Source: Alentia gelatinosa (lineage: Eukaryota > Annelida > Polychaeta > Phyllodocida > Polynoidae). Taken from it: DNA of 64,000 nucleotides. The translations under genes were made by a program, and so were the position numbers. The notes beneath the pieces are model-generated. The model searched no databases and had not been told where the DNA came from. It saw only the letters and a list, made by a program, of their open reading frames with translations. The stretch's first letter is position 1. The number at the start of each line of letters is the position of its first letter. Below are positions 32,501-44,099 of the stretch, in pieces. The stretch covers positions 76,209,193-76,273,192 of the forward strand of contig OX465579.1 of NCBI GenBank assembly GCA_950022655.1, given 5' to 3'.

Positions 32501-33639
32501 TTATCTAAGAATAACGATATAATATCGGTGAATTGAAATAGCCCGGTATTTGAAATGGTCACCGATTATTTTGGCGAAGATTGGGCAAAGAGGCCTATAC
32601 CATTTACCGTTGGCCGACAAAAACGGCACTCACTGATTAAATTCCCCTAAAGGTCTGTCGAAATCAAAACATTTTGATACTGTCGGTCTGCGAGAAGATC
32701 AGTCGGTGGTAGTCTTATTGCATAATATTTACGAAATAAATCGGTTGCCATTTCTATTCACATACCAGAAGAACCGATGGGTCATTCCCGGCTGCAGATA
32801 GGAACCGAATGATCAGCCAATTGAAAATGGCCCATAGCGGACCAAAATGGAGGCTCCATGCTATAGAGAAACGGACTATTATGGCACTATTTGCAAGCAT
32901 ACAGACTATGCTATACTTTCCTGTTTAAGATCCCTGGATCAACAAGTCCCCTTTCTTCACCGGACATACCCTACCCATTACTTAACGCACACCCACCAGA
33001 TCCCCCAGCAGCCCCTATATATACGCTTTATCCCCGAGGGCAAACCGCAGCTGCGGTGGCCGCAGCAACTAGGGACGAGCCCAATGAAAAATCTATCCGC
33101 CATAGAAAAAACAGAAGCCTGCCCTGCCTGTAGGGGTGTGTTGGGGGTGAAGGCAGGAGGGTAGTGCACTAACACGGGATCTCCTAAGGGAATGTAAATA
33201 TCATAAGGCCCTTAGCCGGCCCCAAGTAGTCCTCTGTGTCGGCGATGAAAAATAACCTCCCAAAAGAAGACGGAACGGCGACGCGACGTTGACCATTGTC
33301 AACCTCCGGGGCAATTTACTTTGTACCTTGTGTTGTGGGCGGAAGGTTGGCGCTCCGGCGTCCGATTGCGAAAACAATAAATAATAGGAGTGCATGTAGC
33401 GAGTGGCTGCCCACCAATGCCCACTGCTGCCCATCTACATGCAGTAAAGGTAGCGCTGGGGAGTGCCCTCAGGGGATGTATACCTTGTGCGCTGAAGCCT
33501 GCAATGCTGATTGAATTGATTTTTCGCGGGTTTCTGAAGCGGGTGAGGTTTCTTGGTGTATTCTAAAAGCCGATCGCCGTGGAAACATTGTATGTGTGTG
33601 AAGAAGACGGTTGGTGATAAAAAAAAGACGGACGGGATA

Positions 33640-34020
33640 TCAGGGGCGTGAGCTAAGTGTGGGTGTATGTGGGGGCGGAAAAGGGGCGTGACCAGGGGCA
33701 GTGAGTGGAGCGTGGGCGGGAGAGCGGAATTGTGGGCGTATACGTCAGCAGTGTGCGTGAAGGTGTGGCATGCACAGGGGCGGGCAGCGGCGTGGCGATG
33801 AGGCAGTGAGCAGAGAATAGGCAAGACAGCGGGAGCATATGAGCATAGTTCAGTGTTGTATGCTATTGTGTGAGTATGTACATGTATGCGAGGGAGGACA
33901 GGGGCCTGAGTGGGGAAAGTGGGCGAAGCGTAGACAAGAGGGTGGGGGTGCGGGCGTAGGTCAGTGATATGGGCGAGGGTGTCGGAGGGGCGTGGAGGGG
34001 CCTTGCTGGGCAAGAGCGGA
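33640..34020 (+). repeat. G/T-rich degenerate minisatellite
   Basis: Variants of GGGGCGTG, GTGGGCGG and GTGTGGG repeat over about 380 bases. The 192-codon minus-strand frame here is rich in Pro, His and Thr because of this composition and is not taken as a gene. Confidence 0.55.
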
Positions 34021-34155
34021 GCATGGGCAAGCGAATAGGAATTTTTTTTTAATCCTTTAACTATACTAGAGTTTCTCGTTGCGTCGTCCCGTAGCTCTCC
34101 GTGGCCGGCGCATTGGTTCGATGCTTCGAATTATTTTTATTTTCGTTTATCTATA

Positions 34156-34371
34156 CTAGTTTATTGATTCATCATCCCTATTTCCTAGGTTAGAAAAATG
34201 TGTTTTTACAGCAGTTTTAAATTGTTTCTTATTTCGTAGTCGTTGGATATGATAAGGTAGCAATGCCCAAAGATTCACACCTTGATATAGCGGACTGTGA
34301 TCGCTGTAGGGTAGTTTTCCCCTTAATTGTATTTTCATTCTCTCTCTTGTAATGCTATCTATGTTATCCAA
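34156..34371 (-). pseudogene. 3' end of a LINE (CR1/RTE-like) ORF2, fragment
   Basis: The frame contains SPLYQGVNLWALLPYHIQR, then LRNKKQFKTAVKTHFSN, the typical closing segment of CR1/L2/RTE-like ORF2 proteins (…WNSLP…FKKAVKTHL). Nothing of the RT domain is seen upstream (34372-34430), so only the last 70 or so codons survive, probably as a 5'-truncated insertion. Confidence 0.6.
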
Positions 34372-34439
34372 TATATGGTGTAATTCCCCCGCCTACCAGT
34401 ATGATATCATTAACAAATGTATATTCCTTCTAAACCTCA

Positions 34440-34700
34440 ATAGAGGTATCTTCGACAATATTCATGGAATAGTACAGTGCTCATATAAGTTGCTTGTTCA
34501 GCATTGAATCTTCTCCACCTGTATAGAAAGTTGAGGGGAACTACTTATACTATTTGCATTTCTTCGTCGTTGAATCATCTCAATCTCAACCGACGAGCTA
34601 AAAAAGAATAACTAGCATTGAATGTACCTCACCTCAATAGAAGGTAGAGACAACTCACTAATACTATTTGCATTTGTTCAGCATTTATTATTCCCCATCA
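34440..34700 (+). repeat. Degenerate minisatellite, left block
   Basis: Diverged units of about 85 bases contain TTCAGCATTGAATCTTCTCC, AGAAAGTTGAGG and ACTATTTGCAT. The same words recur at 35090-35245. Confidence 0.6.
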
Positions 34701-35089
34701 CAATACAATCAAACTGAGACTGTCTGCCTTAAACACAATTTAGAATACGAACCGGCTTAACCAACCGTAAGAGAAGTGTTAGAATCGAGAGTGAATATGG
34801 GAGTACTCGTAAACGATTTGTATTAGATAAAAGTGAGGACTTTACATAATTTTTAGATAATTTCAAATAGACAGATTGTATTTTTGGTTTTGGAAGCCCA
34901 TCCTTTGTATCAGTTCGCGGATTGGCTGAGTGGGTAAGAATTCCGTGACCTGTGAACAGATGTTTGAACTGCAGTGGCGGTTTTTGTAAGTCTCGTAATA
35001 TGGTTGAGAGTCGTACAAGCACAGGTATAGACATGTGACAGTCAGTTGAATTATTATTATCTTTTGATTAAATTACAATATGGGGAAAA
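34701..35089. other. Unique block interrupting a minisatellite
   Basis: This block separates two halves of the same repeat array. It contains a 101-codon minus-strand frame without recognised motifs. It may be an insertion, but the termini were not defined. Confidence 0.4.
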
Positions 35090-35245
35090 ATTAGTAATAC
35101 CAACTGTATTCCTTCAACATTTAATCTTCTCCTCGTGAAGATGTTAAGGAACTACTAATTCTGTTTGTATTCTTTGAGCATTGAATGTTCTGCACCTAGA
35201 CATAAGAATGCTGGAAATCACTACTACTATTAGAATTCCTTCACG
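35090..35245 (+). repeat. Degenerate minisatellite, right block
   Basis: TTCCTTCAACATTTAATCTTC and TTTGAGCATTGAATGTTC match the unit of the block at 34440-34700. Confidence 0.6.
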
Positions 35246-35371
35246 CACGTTCATTGGCAGGTCACTGGGCTTGTGTATGCAATGTGGATAGACAGAAAAA
35301 CGTGCGTCTTCATGGGGCGATACAATGAAATGAAGAGAATGAAATATATCTTGTTTAATTCTGTAAGGACA

Positions 35372-35465
35372 AATGATGCGTTGAGGCATGAACCATCACA
35401 GGCCGAATGATGCCTTGAGGCATCAACCGTCCCAGTCCGATTGATGCCTCGAGGCATCATTTCTC
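35372..35465 (+). repeat. 34-bp tandem repeat of about 2.7 copies with internal palindrome
   Basis: Units start at about 35372, 35406 and 35440, each with ATGATGCCTTGAGGCATCA variants. In the third copy ATGCCTCGAGGCAT is a perfect palindrome. Confidence 0.75.
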
Positions 35466-35983
35466 TACTTTATTAATAGTGAACTGATCGCTTCTTCAAC
35501 GACACATGTATAATTTTAAGAACTCTTGTATCTCATTCTGGTAGCTCATGACCCTATATTGCTATTTCAAGTCATCTGTCCAGATCCTAAATCTCTTGAA
35601 CCTGAACTCAACACTGAATATGGAAGTATACCTCATATGCACAACACATATCTCGTTCTGCTGGCAGTAAGACCTAAATCCTTATAAACCGTAACATAAC
35701 CGAATATGGACTCACTGAACACTGTCCTCAAGCCTATACTTCACCCTACTTTGTTCTGCTATGAAAATGTGAATACTGATATTGAAAGATTATATATCTT
35801 GCAGAAGTCTGTCCTGCCCTCTTTCAACCTCCCTGTGAGCCACCCCATTCCCACACCCCATTCCACCTCGGCCTTCTCTAGAGTGTTCTATCTTACAAAC
35901 GCTTTACACATGACTTTTATTCCCTGTTCTCGTCCCGCCAGTGCGCCTGGAAGTGTACCGCCCCCGGTGACGGAATCGTGGTC

Positions 35984-35999
35984 CCCTCTGGTGGCAGCC
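35984..35999 (+). promoter_or_regulatory. CTCF-like motif (weaker)
   Basis: CCCTCTGGTGGCAGCC resembles the CTCF core with one or two mismatches, in a locally GC-rich stretch (35930-36040). Confidence 0.25.
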
Positions 36000-36889
36000 G
36001 GAGACGCTCCCCGGGTGTCAGGCGCGCCGCCTGGCGGAACACATCTTGTTTATCAAGAGATAGGTGCATGTATGTCTCTTTGGGGCGTATAACATCCGGT
36101 CTTCCAAGCGCGTGATGCTCTCGTGGCGCTGTCGTCCGCCTGCAACAACCCCTACAGGGATTTGGTGGAACTCATATTGAGCGAAAAGTAAGTCCTCACC
36201 TACAGAAAGTTTGATAGGGAATTTCAAGAAATACAAAAGATTCGAGACTGTAAACTTTTGAAGGCAGAGGTATATTTTTTGCACTCAGGCGGGTACACAG
36301 TAGAAGGGTGCACGTGTCCGCACACATCTTAGTAACATTGTGGCCAACGTATTGGCTGTAACGCGCGCGGGAGAGGGTCACACTCGCCAAATACCTTTCC
36401 AGATTCCACGTCGCTGACATTCCAGATGCCACGTTACCATCACTCTCCAACCACTTCCAACGGACTACCGGACGGGATAGAACCTTTCCATCCACCCACC
36501 CTACAACAACTATTCACTCACCTTTTCCCTGCATTCACTCAAAGGGTGTGATTACTCAGTAATTCACGAACAATAGGCTACTCCTTCCATCTACCTGACT
36601 CGTTATCTATTTCTATGATATTTTCAATAAAGCTCAAATATCTATCCTATCTCTCTCCGTGTTAGTCATTATGTATCTATACCTTTTAGTCGGGATTTAT
36701 ATAAAAACTGCAGAATTATGAGATAGAACCATTTGGCCAAAAACATAACACAAGAAAGATTCTTTCACAGGTTCCGCCATGCCGCTATGTTTCCTGTTCG
36801 TCTGGCACGTTCATCCCATAGATTTGATTACCTGGCTGTTGCTGTGGCATAAACTAGAACCAGCTAACAAACATTGTAGATGTACGCGT

Positions 36890-37180
36890 TCATGAAATAT
36901 TTCGCCCATTCTGCTTACTGCCCATGCGCACACGCCTGAAAGACTTTGCACGCGTGTATGCGTGTACCGGTTACTTCCACTGTCTCTTTGGCCGGACGAC
37001 TTGTCGGTGCGACTGTCGTCTGCTCGTGACCACAGTCATCGTCACGTGGTCACGGTGAGGTGAGTGCTGGCGGCGTGTCAGGGTAACCGACCTTCATCAT
37101 TGACTGAGGCCCGTAGCAGGCCGACTTCATCCCACCGACAGTTAATTAAGATGGCCGACAGCCGACGGTTTCTTCAGCCT
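36890..37180. promoter_or_regulatory. GC/CpG-rich promoter-like island
   Basis: The segment is CpG-enriched, with CCATGCGCAC (NRF-1 half site, about 36926) and TCACGTGGTCACGGTGAGG (E-box, about 37040). A GT donor-like GGTGAGGTGAGTG follows at about 37058, which could end a noncoding first exon. No coding exon was recognised. Confidence 0.3.
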
Positions 37181-38761
37181 ATAGCGCTGGGCTCAGTTTC
37201 CCGCCAAAATACCTCACAGTCCATAAAAATCCACGCAGCTTCGTGACGCTTGACTTTCTGTTACATCTTTCTTTCAGGAGTCTTCATTTTCAGTTGATAA
37301 TTTGAGACGAGCAGACGGTAGAGATTTTCTAGAGAATGGCTCCAGGGATTACCTAGAGTATTAGACCCGGAACATGAACGGAGCAGAAGATGCGATCGAG
37401 GTCAGCAGTAAGTATAGAAAAAGAGGGGGAAGTTATATTTCGATGGCTGAAGTCTTCCTATTGCCATTTCTATTTTAGAATTTCATGGGAAAAGGATGAT
37501 ATGGAGGCAAGGTGCACTTTCTTTAAGGAAATGCTATACTGCAGTATTCGAGCAAACCTAGTGAACTCTCATACGAGACGGGGAATGGAGAACTAGGAAC
37601 ACATGCTATATAAATAGACGATAATCTATAGTTTTATGGACAGGTGGCCGTAAACACAGAGTGGTTGACGCGTGAGTACACAGTTAGAACTGGATTAAAA
37701 AGAGAGACGACTGGATTCATATAAAGGCTATCTACAATTGCATCGTAAAAAAAACAATAACATTCTTTGCTCATAAAGGAAAATAACTAAGAAGAAAAAG
37801 AGCGGAAGACTTAAAGCCGGAATTTTTTTCTGCCAACTAAGGTCAGACGACACTGGCGAAATGGCGAAACCTTCGCACCTTCCTCATCGAACATAGAAGG
37901 GAGTATGGAAGACTAAGGCACAGGATATTATAGTAATGCTTATCTGTCAGCCTTACTGCTCCATCCTCCGAGACTCCCCCTTCTCCCTTCGCCTCCTTTT
38001 ATACTCTATTTGCCTTGGTTTGATGATTCTACAAAAGAACTCTAAGATACTCCCGATGAACAATTTCTCATTCACAAGCAGAAGACTATTATTTGGTGTG
38101 AGACTGAGGTGTGACAAGCGGATGGTGGATTCTGTCAAATGGACGGCTGCTGCCTGGTTTCATACTGAGGTGACACATGTTGAGGATTTATTTTAGCAAG
38201 ACGTGTTTATTTCACCACAACAAAGCTTGGGTCCTCATCCCCACAAGAGAGTTGCTCTTCCTTATGTCATACAAACTTGAACTAAATATAATTTAACAGT
38301 AAATGACGATGGTTCGTGTCAAAGTCAAATCTGTTATTTGGGGTGAAGCTGAGGTATGGCACGTCGAAAGTGGTTTCTGTAAAAGATGAAACTGCTATTA
38401 TATGAAGTGTAACATCGTATTTTCATTGATCAATGTGAACTGATGAAATGATGAGTCAAAACATAGATGTAGGTAATCAAAGTGTACGGTGCCACGATCG
38501 AACACGACAAGGTAGAGGTTCTACCTTAAAAAAGGAGCAGAGAATTATCAGCTTGGATGTGAATATTCAAGGAACTAGGAACAATGTTCCCTCCACCAAT
38601 AATGAATGATGTGGAACTAGGCAAACTCGTGAGGAATTAAATAGTTTTGCCTTTACTCAGTGATGTCACAAACTGTCACCGTTACATCCTCCATCCATCC
38701 AGCCAACGCTGAAACAAGGGTTCTGCGTAATCCATCAAACCCACGTTGATAATAAGCATAA
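37181..38761. other. Gene-free sequence, nothing recognised
   Basis: Short frames only. The 86-codon frame at 37936-38196 has no supporting motif. Confidence 0.4.
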
Positions 38762-39043
38762 GGCCCGGCGTCCACCTACTACGATAGAATCGTAGACCTC
38801 ACGATATGGCACCGATACAAAATGTCAAAATCGGTGCCATATCGGGAAGGTGCAAAATCGTAGACATATGTCTAGACAAGCCAATCCACCATGCGTTGTA
38901 TGGGGGTTTTATCGGTGTCTAATCGCAGAAACGTGGTCAACTGCCCCGATATCAGGTAACCTTCCGACGCGATTTTGATTTTTCATCGGGAGGTGCATCA
39001 TAGACCATATCGGTGCCATATCGTAGTAGGTGGACGCCGGGCC
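38762..39043. mobile_element. PIF/Harbinger-like MITE, copy 1 of a tandem pair
   Basis: The 282-base unit has perfect terminal inverted repeats of 25 bases starting GGCCCGGCGTCCACCTACTA. It is flanked by TAA at 38759-38761 and 39044-39046. It is noncoding and rich in ATCGG/CCGAT words. Confidence 0.85.
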
Positions 39044-39046
39044 TAA

Positions 39047-39327
39047 GGCCTGGCGTCCACCTACTACAATAGAAATTGAGACCTACCGATGTGGCACCGA
39101 TAAAAAAGCAAATATCGGAGACATATCGGGAAGGTCCAAAATCGTAGACATGTGTCTGGACATGCCAATCCACCACGCATTGTATGGGGTTTTTATCGGT
39201 GTCTAATCCCAGAAACGTGGTCAACTGCCCCGATATTAGGGGACCTTACGACACAATTTAGACTTTTTATCGGGAGGTGTATCGTAGACCATATCGGTGC
39301 CATATCGTAGTAGGTGGACGCGGGACC
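39047..39327. mobile_element. PIF/Harbinger-like MITE, copy 2 of a tandem pair
   Basis: This 281-base relative of the preceding unit is in the same orientation, separated by a single shared TAA and followed by TTA (39328-39330). Its termini are more diverged (GGCCTGGCGTCCACC and GGACGCGGGACC). The shared TAA suggests insertion of one copy into the target duplication of the other. Confidence 0.85.
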
Positions 39328-39353
39328 TTACAATGAACAAGGAAGGGCATCAT

Positions 39354-39663
39354 GCCCCAGTCACACTGGTGTAAAATTCGGCGTTTCTTCTACGTATTTA
39401 AATTGGTGGGAGTACGTATTAGCTACGGATTTGGAACCATTTGTTTGGTTTGCTTTAACGTTTTAGTACGCTTCTCAACGTTCATCAATGCTTCTTTACG
39501 CTTTTGTACGTATCGTGGCGTTTTTCGGCGCATTCCGACTTTCATTTACGCATCTCCGCGTTTTCCCGCGCATTGCGGCACATTTGTAAATTTCAAAATG
39601 CGTAGAAGAACGTAGAGGTGCGTACACGGAAAAACGCCGTTTTCTACGCCAGTGTGACTGGGC
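39354..39663. mobile_element. MITE with CCAGTCACACTGG termini
   Basis: The left end GCCCCAGTCACACTGGTGTA matches the complement of the right end (TACGCCAGTGTGACTGGGC), with homology continuing through CGGCGTTT. Each end is itself a small palindrome. The interior is full of ACGC/GCGT words. No clear target duplication was found and there is no coding capacity. Confidence 0.75.
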
Positions 39664-39894
39664 AAACGGTAAAAAAGTTGGCAGGCTAGTATATATACAT
39701 ACGTAAGTGGCCCTTTAAGGTGAAGGAATAATAACCTATAGATTAATAATATCAGATACTTAAGAAATAACGTACAATGGAACATACACCTTATTCCACA
39801 GAGTCGGATATGTACGAATATATGCACACAAGAAAACAGTAACACAAAATAGTAGAGCTAGAGTGCAAACATTTACTGACGACGCTTCAAAAAG

Positions 39895-40180
39895 TGAGGG
39901 CAGCCGGCGCCAAGGTCACGCCAAACAAGGAAAATGTCACGCCAAGGTCACGTGGTATGGTGGAAATGTCACGCGGCTGCGCAGAACCTTACCCCGCCGT
40001 CTTCCTGTTTCAGCCACGTCAGCCCATTGTGACGTCATCGCCGCTAAAAGCACCCGCTCTCCGGTATCAGATGGCACTAATTAGCGGACGACCGTAGCTT
40101 CCAATTGATGCCTAATTGTCGTCTGCTTCGTCGTCTTTTACGCGGGAAAGTCGTCTGTGAGTTTTGGTATTGTCTGTTCT
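39895..40180. promoter_or_regulatory. CpG-rich promoter-like region with CRE and ERR/FTZ-F1-like sites
   Basis: CAAGGTCA, the monomeric ERR/FTZ-F1 site, occurs at 39911-39918 and 39943-39950, the second overlapping CACGTG. A perfect CRE TGACGTCA lies at 40030-40037. The segment is CpG-rich compared with its flanks. No gene was identified. Confidence 0.4.
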
Positions 40181-40719
40181 TTGTTTGGGGCTTGCGTTAC
40201 GTTCAGGGCTGCCTAATTAGTATGACATGATCCACCTACTCATTATTACATTTATCCAGAAACGAGCGTGATTTTGCGATAGGCTCACTCCGACATAGAA
40301 TAATATACCTGAAGTGAACTCCGGCTGAATAGCTAGAAGGAACCCCACAAGGTCCTCAGAGAATATGTTTCCCCCTGTTACCGACAGAAATGCAAACCCC
40401 GAGGTAAAAGAAGTCAGCACTGAACAGACTAGGACAGGTATGCCCTCGGGGATGTGGAATCGTGGGTATTAAAGTACAGCCTGAGGAGGGGCGGCTGACG
40501 TTAACCATGATGTAAGCGGGATAGGGTGGGGATCGAGGTGCTGTGTGAGCAGGGGACAGGGTTAGGGTGTGTAATGGGCCTACAGTAAAAGTCCATTACA
40601 ACTTGCCCGCCCGCCTGACAGGCTCGGGTTACTCGCCCGCCTCTGAGTTCGCCAGCCCGCGCTGCTGTCCCCTGCCACCCCGCACTTCACGTCCATCCGC
40701 AGATCAACAGGTCTACATG

Positions 40720-41200
40720 ATATGGTGAAAGCAGCCAGTGTGGTGTGTGGTGTGCGTGCAGTGAGTAAATGGTGAGCGTGGTATATATTATGTGCATGGT
40801 TAGTGTGTGGCTTCTATGTGGTGAAAGTATGGGTAGTTTGTGGTAAATATGTGTTGAGAACATTATTAATATACTGGGTTGTGTGTGGTGTATATAATGT
40901 GTGGTGTGAGGTTAGTATTTTACAATTGTACTGTGAGTATGTGGTGTGTGGTGGATAAGTGCCGAGTCTGTGGGGAGCTAATTGTGTGTTTGGTGAGTGG
41001 TTGGCACATATGCTGTAATTTTGTGGTGTGTCCTGTGAGTGTGTAGTGTGAGTGTGGATAGTCTGTGATGAGGTATTGGCAAGTATGTTGTGAGAGTGTG
41101 GTAAGTGATATATGATGAATGTGTAAGAGCTTTAGGATGATTATGTTGTGTGTGAGTGATATTTGCTGAATATGTAGTGAATGTGTAATTGATATACAGC
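40720..41200 (+). repeat. GTGTGG/GTGAGT-rich degenerate minisatellite, left block
   Basis: Imperfect units of about 20-35 bases contain GTGGTGTGTG, GTGAGTGTG and TGTGTAGTGA. The minus-strand His/Thr-rich frames here follow from composition. Confidence 0.7.
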
Positions 41201-41560
41201 ATATAGCCTATGATACATATGCGCTGCCGTGACGCCCCCCGGAGTGAGACTTCTTCACTAATGGAGGTGAAAAAGTAGGTGTTCTTCACTTATGTAGGTG
41301 CAAAGGAAGTGAGTGATAACTGAGAAGTGTCACATCTCTAGCCTTGCTCATATATATGTATATAAAGTGTTCCATGTGAAAAATATCATTTCCTGAGTTT
41401 AATCATTAGGTCATCTTGCTCTGGGATGGGTTTAGAGAGTCAAGTGAACCATGGGAAAAGATTGAAAAGCAGTTGAATTTCGTAAGAACAAAGAGCTCAA
41501 ATACAGGTTCTATCCCCGACCACCTAGTGACTGCTTCATGAACTAACAATGGCTCGGTCC
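41201..41560. mobile_element. Possible SINE-like insertion splitting the GT-rich array
   Basis: This non-repeat block interrupts the minisatellite. It contains GGTTCTATCCCCGACCAC (41506-41523), which resembles a tRNA box B / T-arm as found in SINE heads. Box A is not clear and no target duplication was found. Confidence 0.3.
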
Positions 41561-41860
41561 CCTTATAGTGAATGTGTGTATAGTGGTGAGCGTTGGAGTG
41601 AATCTCTAATGTGATAGTGGTGAGTGAGGGTGGATGTGTGGTGAGAATGTGGTGAGGCGTTACATGAGTTGGATGATGAGGGTTCGGTGAATGTGTGATA
41701 TGTGGTGAGTGATGAAGTGAGTATATTGTGTGTGAGTGGTGGGTGTGTGCTGAGAAAGTGGTGAGTGCTTGGTGCATGTGTAGTGACTGTAGCAAGCGTG
41801 GCAAGTGTGTTGACTATGTAATGTAAATATGTGGTAAGGCGTGGCGATAGGGTAGTTTGT
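41561..41860 (+). repeat. GTGTGG/GTGAGT-rich degenerate minisatellite, right block
   Basis: This continues the pattern of 40720-41200 (GTGGTGAGTG, GTGTGTGCTGAG). Confidence 0.7.
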
Positions 41861-42075
41861 ACTTTGCAGGTATGCAAGGAATATGTACATGTTTGGAAAA
41901 GGTCAGACCGTTTCCTATATAATTTATTAGTGCGCGAATATCTCACACTTACTGGCAGGCTGTGCAGATTCAATTTGTCTCAGTGTGACAAACTATAGAT
42001 AAAAGTACCTTCCATACCACAGTGAGTAGTAAAATGATAGCATTGATGATTTCCAGGTATGTCATAATAAGGATA

Positions 42076-42180
42076 CACCCCGGCAACTGACACCAAGGCA
42101 ACTGCTACAAAGAGACTGCCACCAGGGCAACTGCCACCCAAGAGACTGCCACCAGGGCAACTGCCACCTGGGCCACTGCC
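42076..42180 (+). repeat. 30-bp tandem repeat, about three copies
   Basis: Units contain GAGACTGCCACCAGGGCAAC then TGCCACC. On the minus strand they read as Gly/Ser-rich, but no gene context supports coding. Confidence 0.7.
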
Positions 42181-42450
42181 TAGAGAAAACATTTCTCCAG
42201 GAAGTGCCACAATCGGAGAATGCAATACTTTGTAACTATAAGAAAATATGTAACAAATTTATTCAAACTGATAACGGAAACTTTATTGGAACGAAATGAT
42301 TTTTCACCACAGCTCTTAAGTATTGGTAGGGTTGGCGCGGAGAAACTAAAGAAACGCAGCATGCAAAACAAGCTGCAAAATAAGTCTTACTAACAAACAT
42401 CAGTTGTGATGAGCCTAGTGTATGGTAAGTGCGTGGTTGTTTAATAGGGT

Positions 42451-42498
42451 ACGTGTGTGTGTGTGTGTGCGTGTGTGTGTGGTTGGGGGGGGGGGGGG
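42451..42498 (+). repeat. GT microsatellite followed by poly-G
   Basis: A (GT)n run of about 30 bases leads into a run of about 14 G residues, a quadruplex-prone simple repeat. Confidence 0.85.
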
Positions 42499-42954
42499 TC
42501 AGTGTTACGTGTGTGGTCTGTCTGTGAGTGCCAGACGTGTATGGTCTAACCAAATACACTATCACATGACTATAGATATAAATCAGTTAAAATTTGTGCT
42601 TAACAGTTAGCTGGGTGTATGGTAATTTCGGTAATTCCCTCTTTTTTTTCTCCATGATTTATTTCCCTTCGTGCAGCATGGACTGTGCAATCCAAATCCA
42701 ATTATTACTTATTCACATGAAAAACAGTACCCCAACACATGTAAATATAGACTTTTGAACAAAATATCTGCAGGCACTAGGCAGCAAGTGGTGGGTTGAG
42801 GGTTGGCGTGGCTGTCTCAATCAAGATTCTATAAACATAACAGCTTTTATCGATCTCAATTAGCAGACGCTCGCATCCCGTCCATTCCACCACGCATGCG
42901 CAGTTAGCCCTTCATCTGACCCGCTGGCCCAACTGCAAATGCTCCTTCTCCTAA

Positions 42955-43181
42955 CCCGGCGTTTACACTAGACGACTAAAACGTGACGACTGTACATATC
43001 GTCTAGCCTCTAGTTGCCAGTTGGTGCTCGATTACGTAATATCGGCCGCAATAGTCGTCAACCCAAGAATTTCCTAAACCGTTTAGACTTTTTATAAATG
43101 CCAATTCCTAACCATTGACAGCGGACAGTCGTCAGACGGTGCTGAATACACGATTAATCGTGTAGTGTAAACGCCAGGCCC
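42955..43181. mobile_element. MITE with GGCGTTTACACTA termini
   Basis: The left end CGGCGTTTACACTAGACGA and the complement of the right end (CTGGCGTTTACACTACACGA) match with two differences around a 227-base noncoding unit containing further GACGAC/GTCGTC words. The target duplication is unclear. Termini of the GGCGTTTACACT type resemble Harbinger/hAT MITEs, but the superfamily is not fixed. Confidence 0.65.
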
Positions 43182-43489
43182 TTTGAAATGGTAAAGGAAA
43201 CTCGGCCAATCTTGACCTGGCTGACAGCGAGTTGGTGGCCGGCCTCAGTCCCTGCTACTTCCGACGGGACTTCCTGTTCCAGACCCGTGTGTCAGTTGAC
43301 AGGGGTCATGGACGGAAATGGGTGTGTGATAGGGAGAAGTGAGTTGTGAGAAGTTTGATGTAAGTGTACAACGGGGATTCCTGAGATGTTAAGATTATCC
43401 TAGTGTATAACAGATGGGTGAGGTATGGACAGGCTTATATGAGGGTATGATGGGGAGGGGTGGTGTATTGGTAGGTTTATATGAGTTTA

Positions 43490-43740
43490 TTACTGGGAGG
43501 GTGAGGTGTGAAAGAGTAGGAGAAGTTGAGGAGATGAGATTTAAGAGTTTTTGTAGGGTGGGTGGGTGGTTCCTTCTTCGTTGGCGTCCCAGGGTTGAAG
43601 TGGACGCAGGCGGGTTGGAGTGGAGTGACCACGTGACCAGAACCACATAAGTGAGTCCTTAGCGACCAGGAGTGAGTCCTTAGCGACTGTGCTATGTTTC
43701 GCATTAACGCCAACTCTTCAGTTAGCACCAATGGGTGCAT
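43490..43740 (+). repeat. Dispersed repeat, paralogous to 56410-56650 (inverted)
   Basis: GGAGAAGTTGAGGAGATGAG, TTGGCGTCCCAGG, AGTGGACG, CACGTGACC and ACGCCAACTCT...GTTAGC...AATGGG recur in the same order on the minus strand at 56650-56410. Both copies keep an open frame reading VGEVEEMR / VGEIEEMR, so either the family codes for something or the frame is a coincidence of recent divergence. No domain is recognised. Confidence 0.6.
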
Positions 43741-44099
43741 GAAAGGGACATGGTGTTTATATACACTAGAGGAAATAGTGAGGGTTAAGATCGAGATGGA
43801 AGTACACCATAAATAGAATACATGTAGAAACAGATTTAAAATAAACTCTACTTTTAAAAAGACATACATAGTCGATCATCCCGATTTGTGTTTACTGTAT
43901 CCATATAGGTTGGTTTTTACCAGAAGCAGACCTGGTCACTATTATTCTTACTGTGATACATCAAAATGAATCCTAGAAACATCGGACGGAGCATTGACAA
44001 TAGTACAAGATAAATGTTATCAAATCAATCATATCATACATGCTGACAGAAATATAAATTACAGAGTAAAGATACTTGTAAACAACTAAATAAATAACA

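Noticed and set aside
33435..34013. A 192-codon minus-strand frame
   Set aside because: The open frame follows from G/T-rich simple composition, and residues are Pro/His/Thr-biased without domain structure.
40978..41973. Several His/Thr-rich minus-strand frames
   Set aside because: They lie wholly in the GTGTGG-type degenerate repeat and are compositional.
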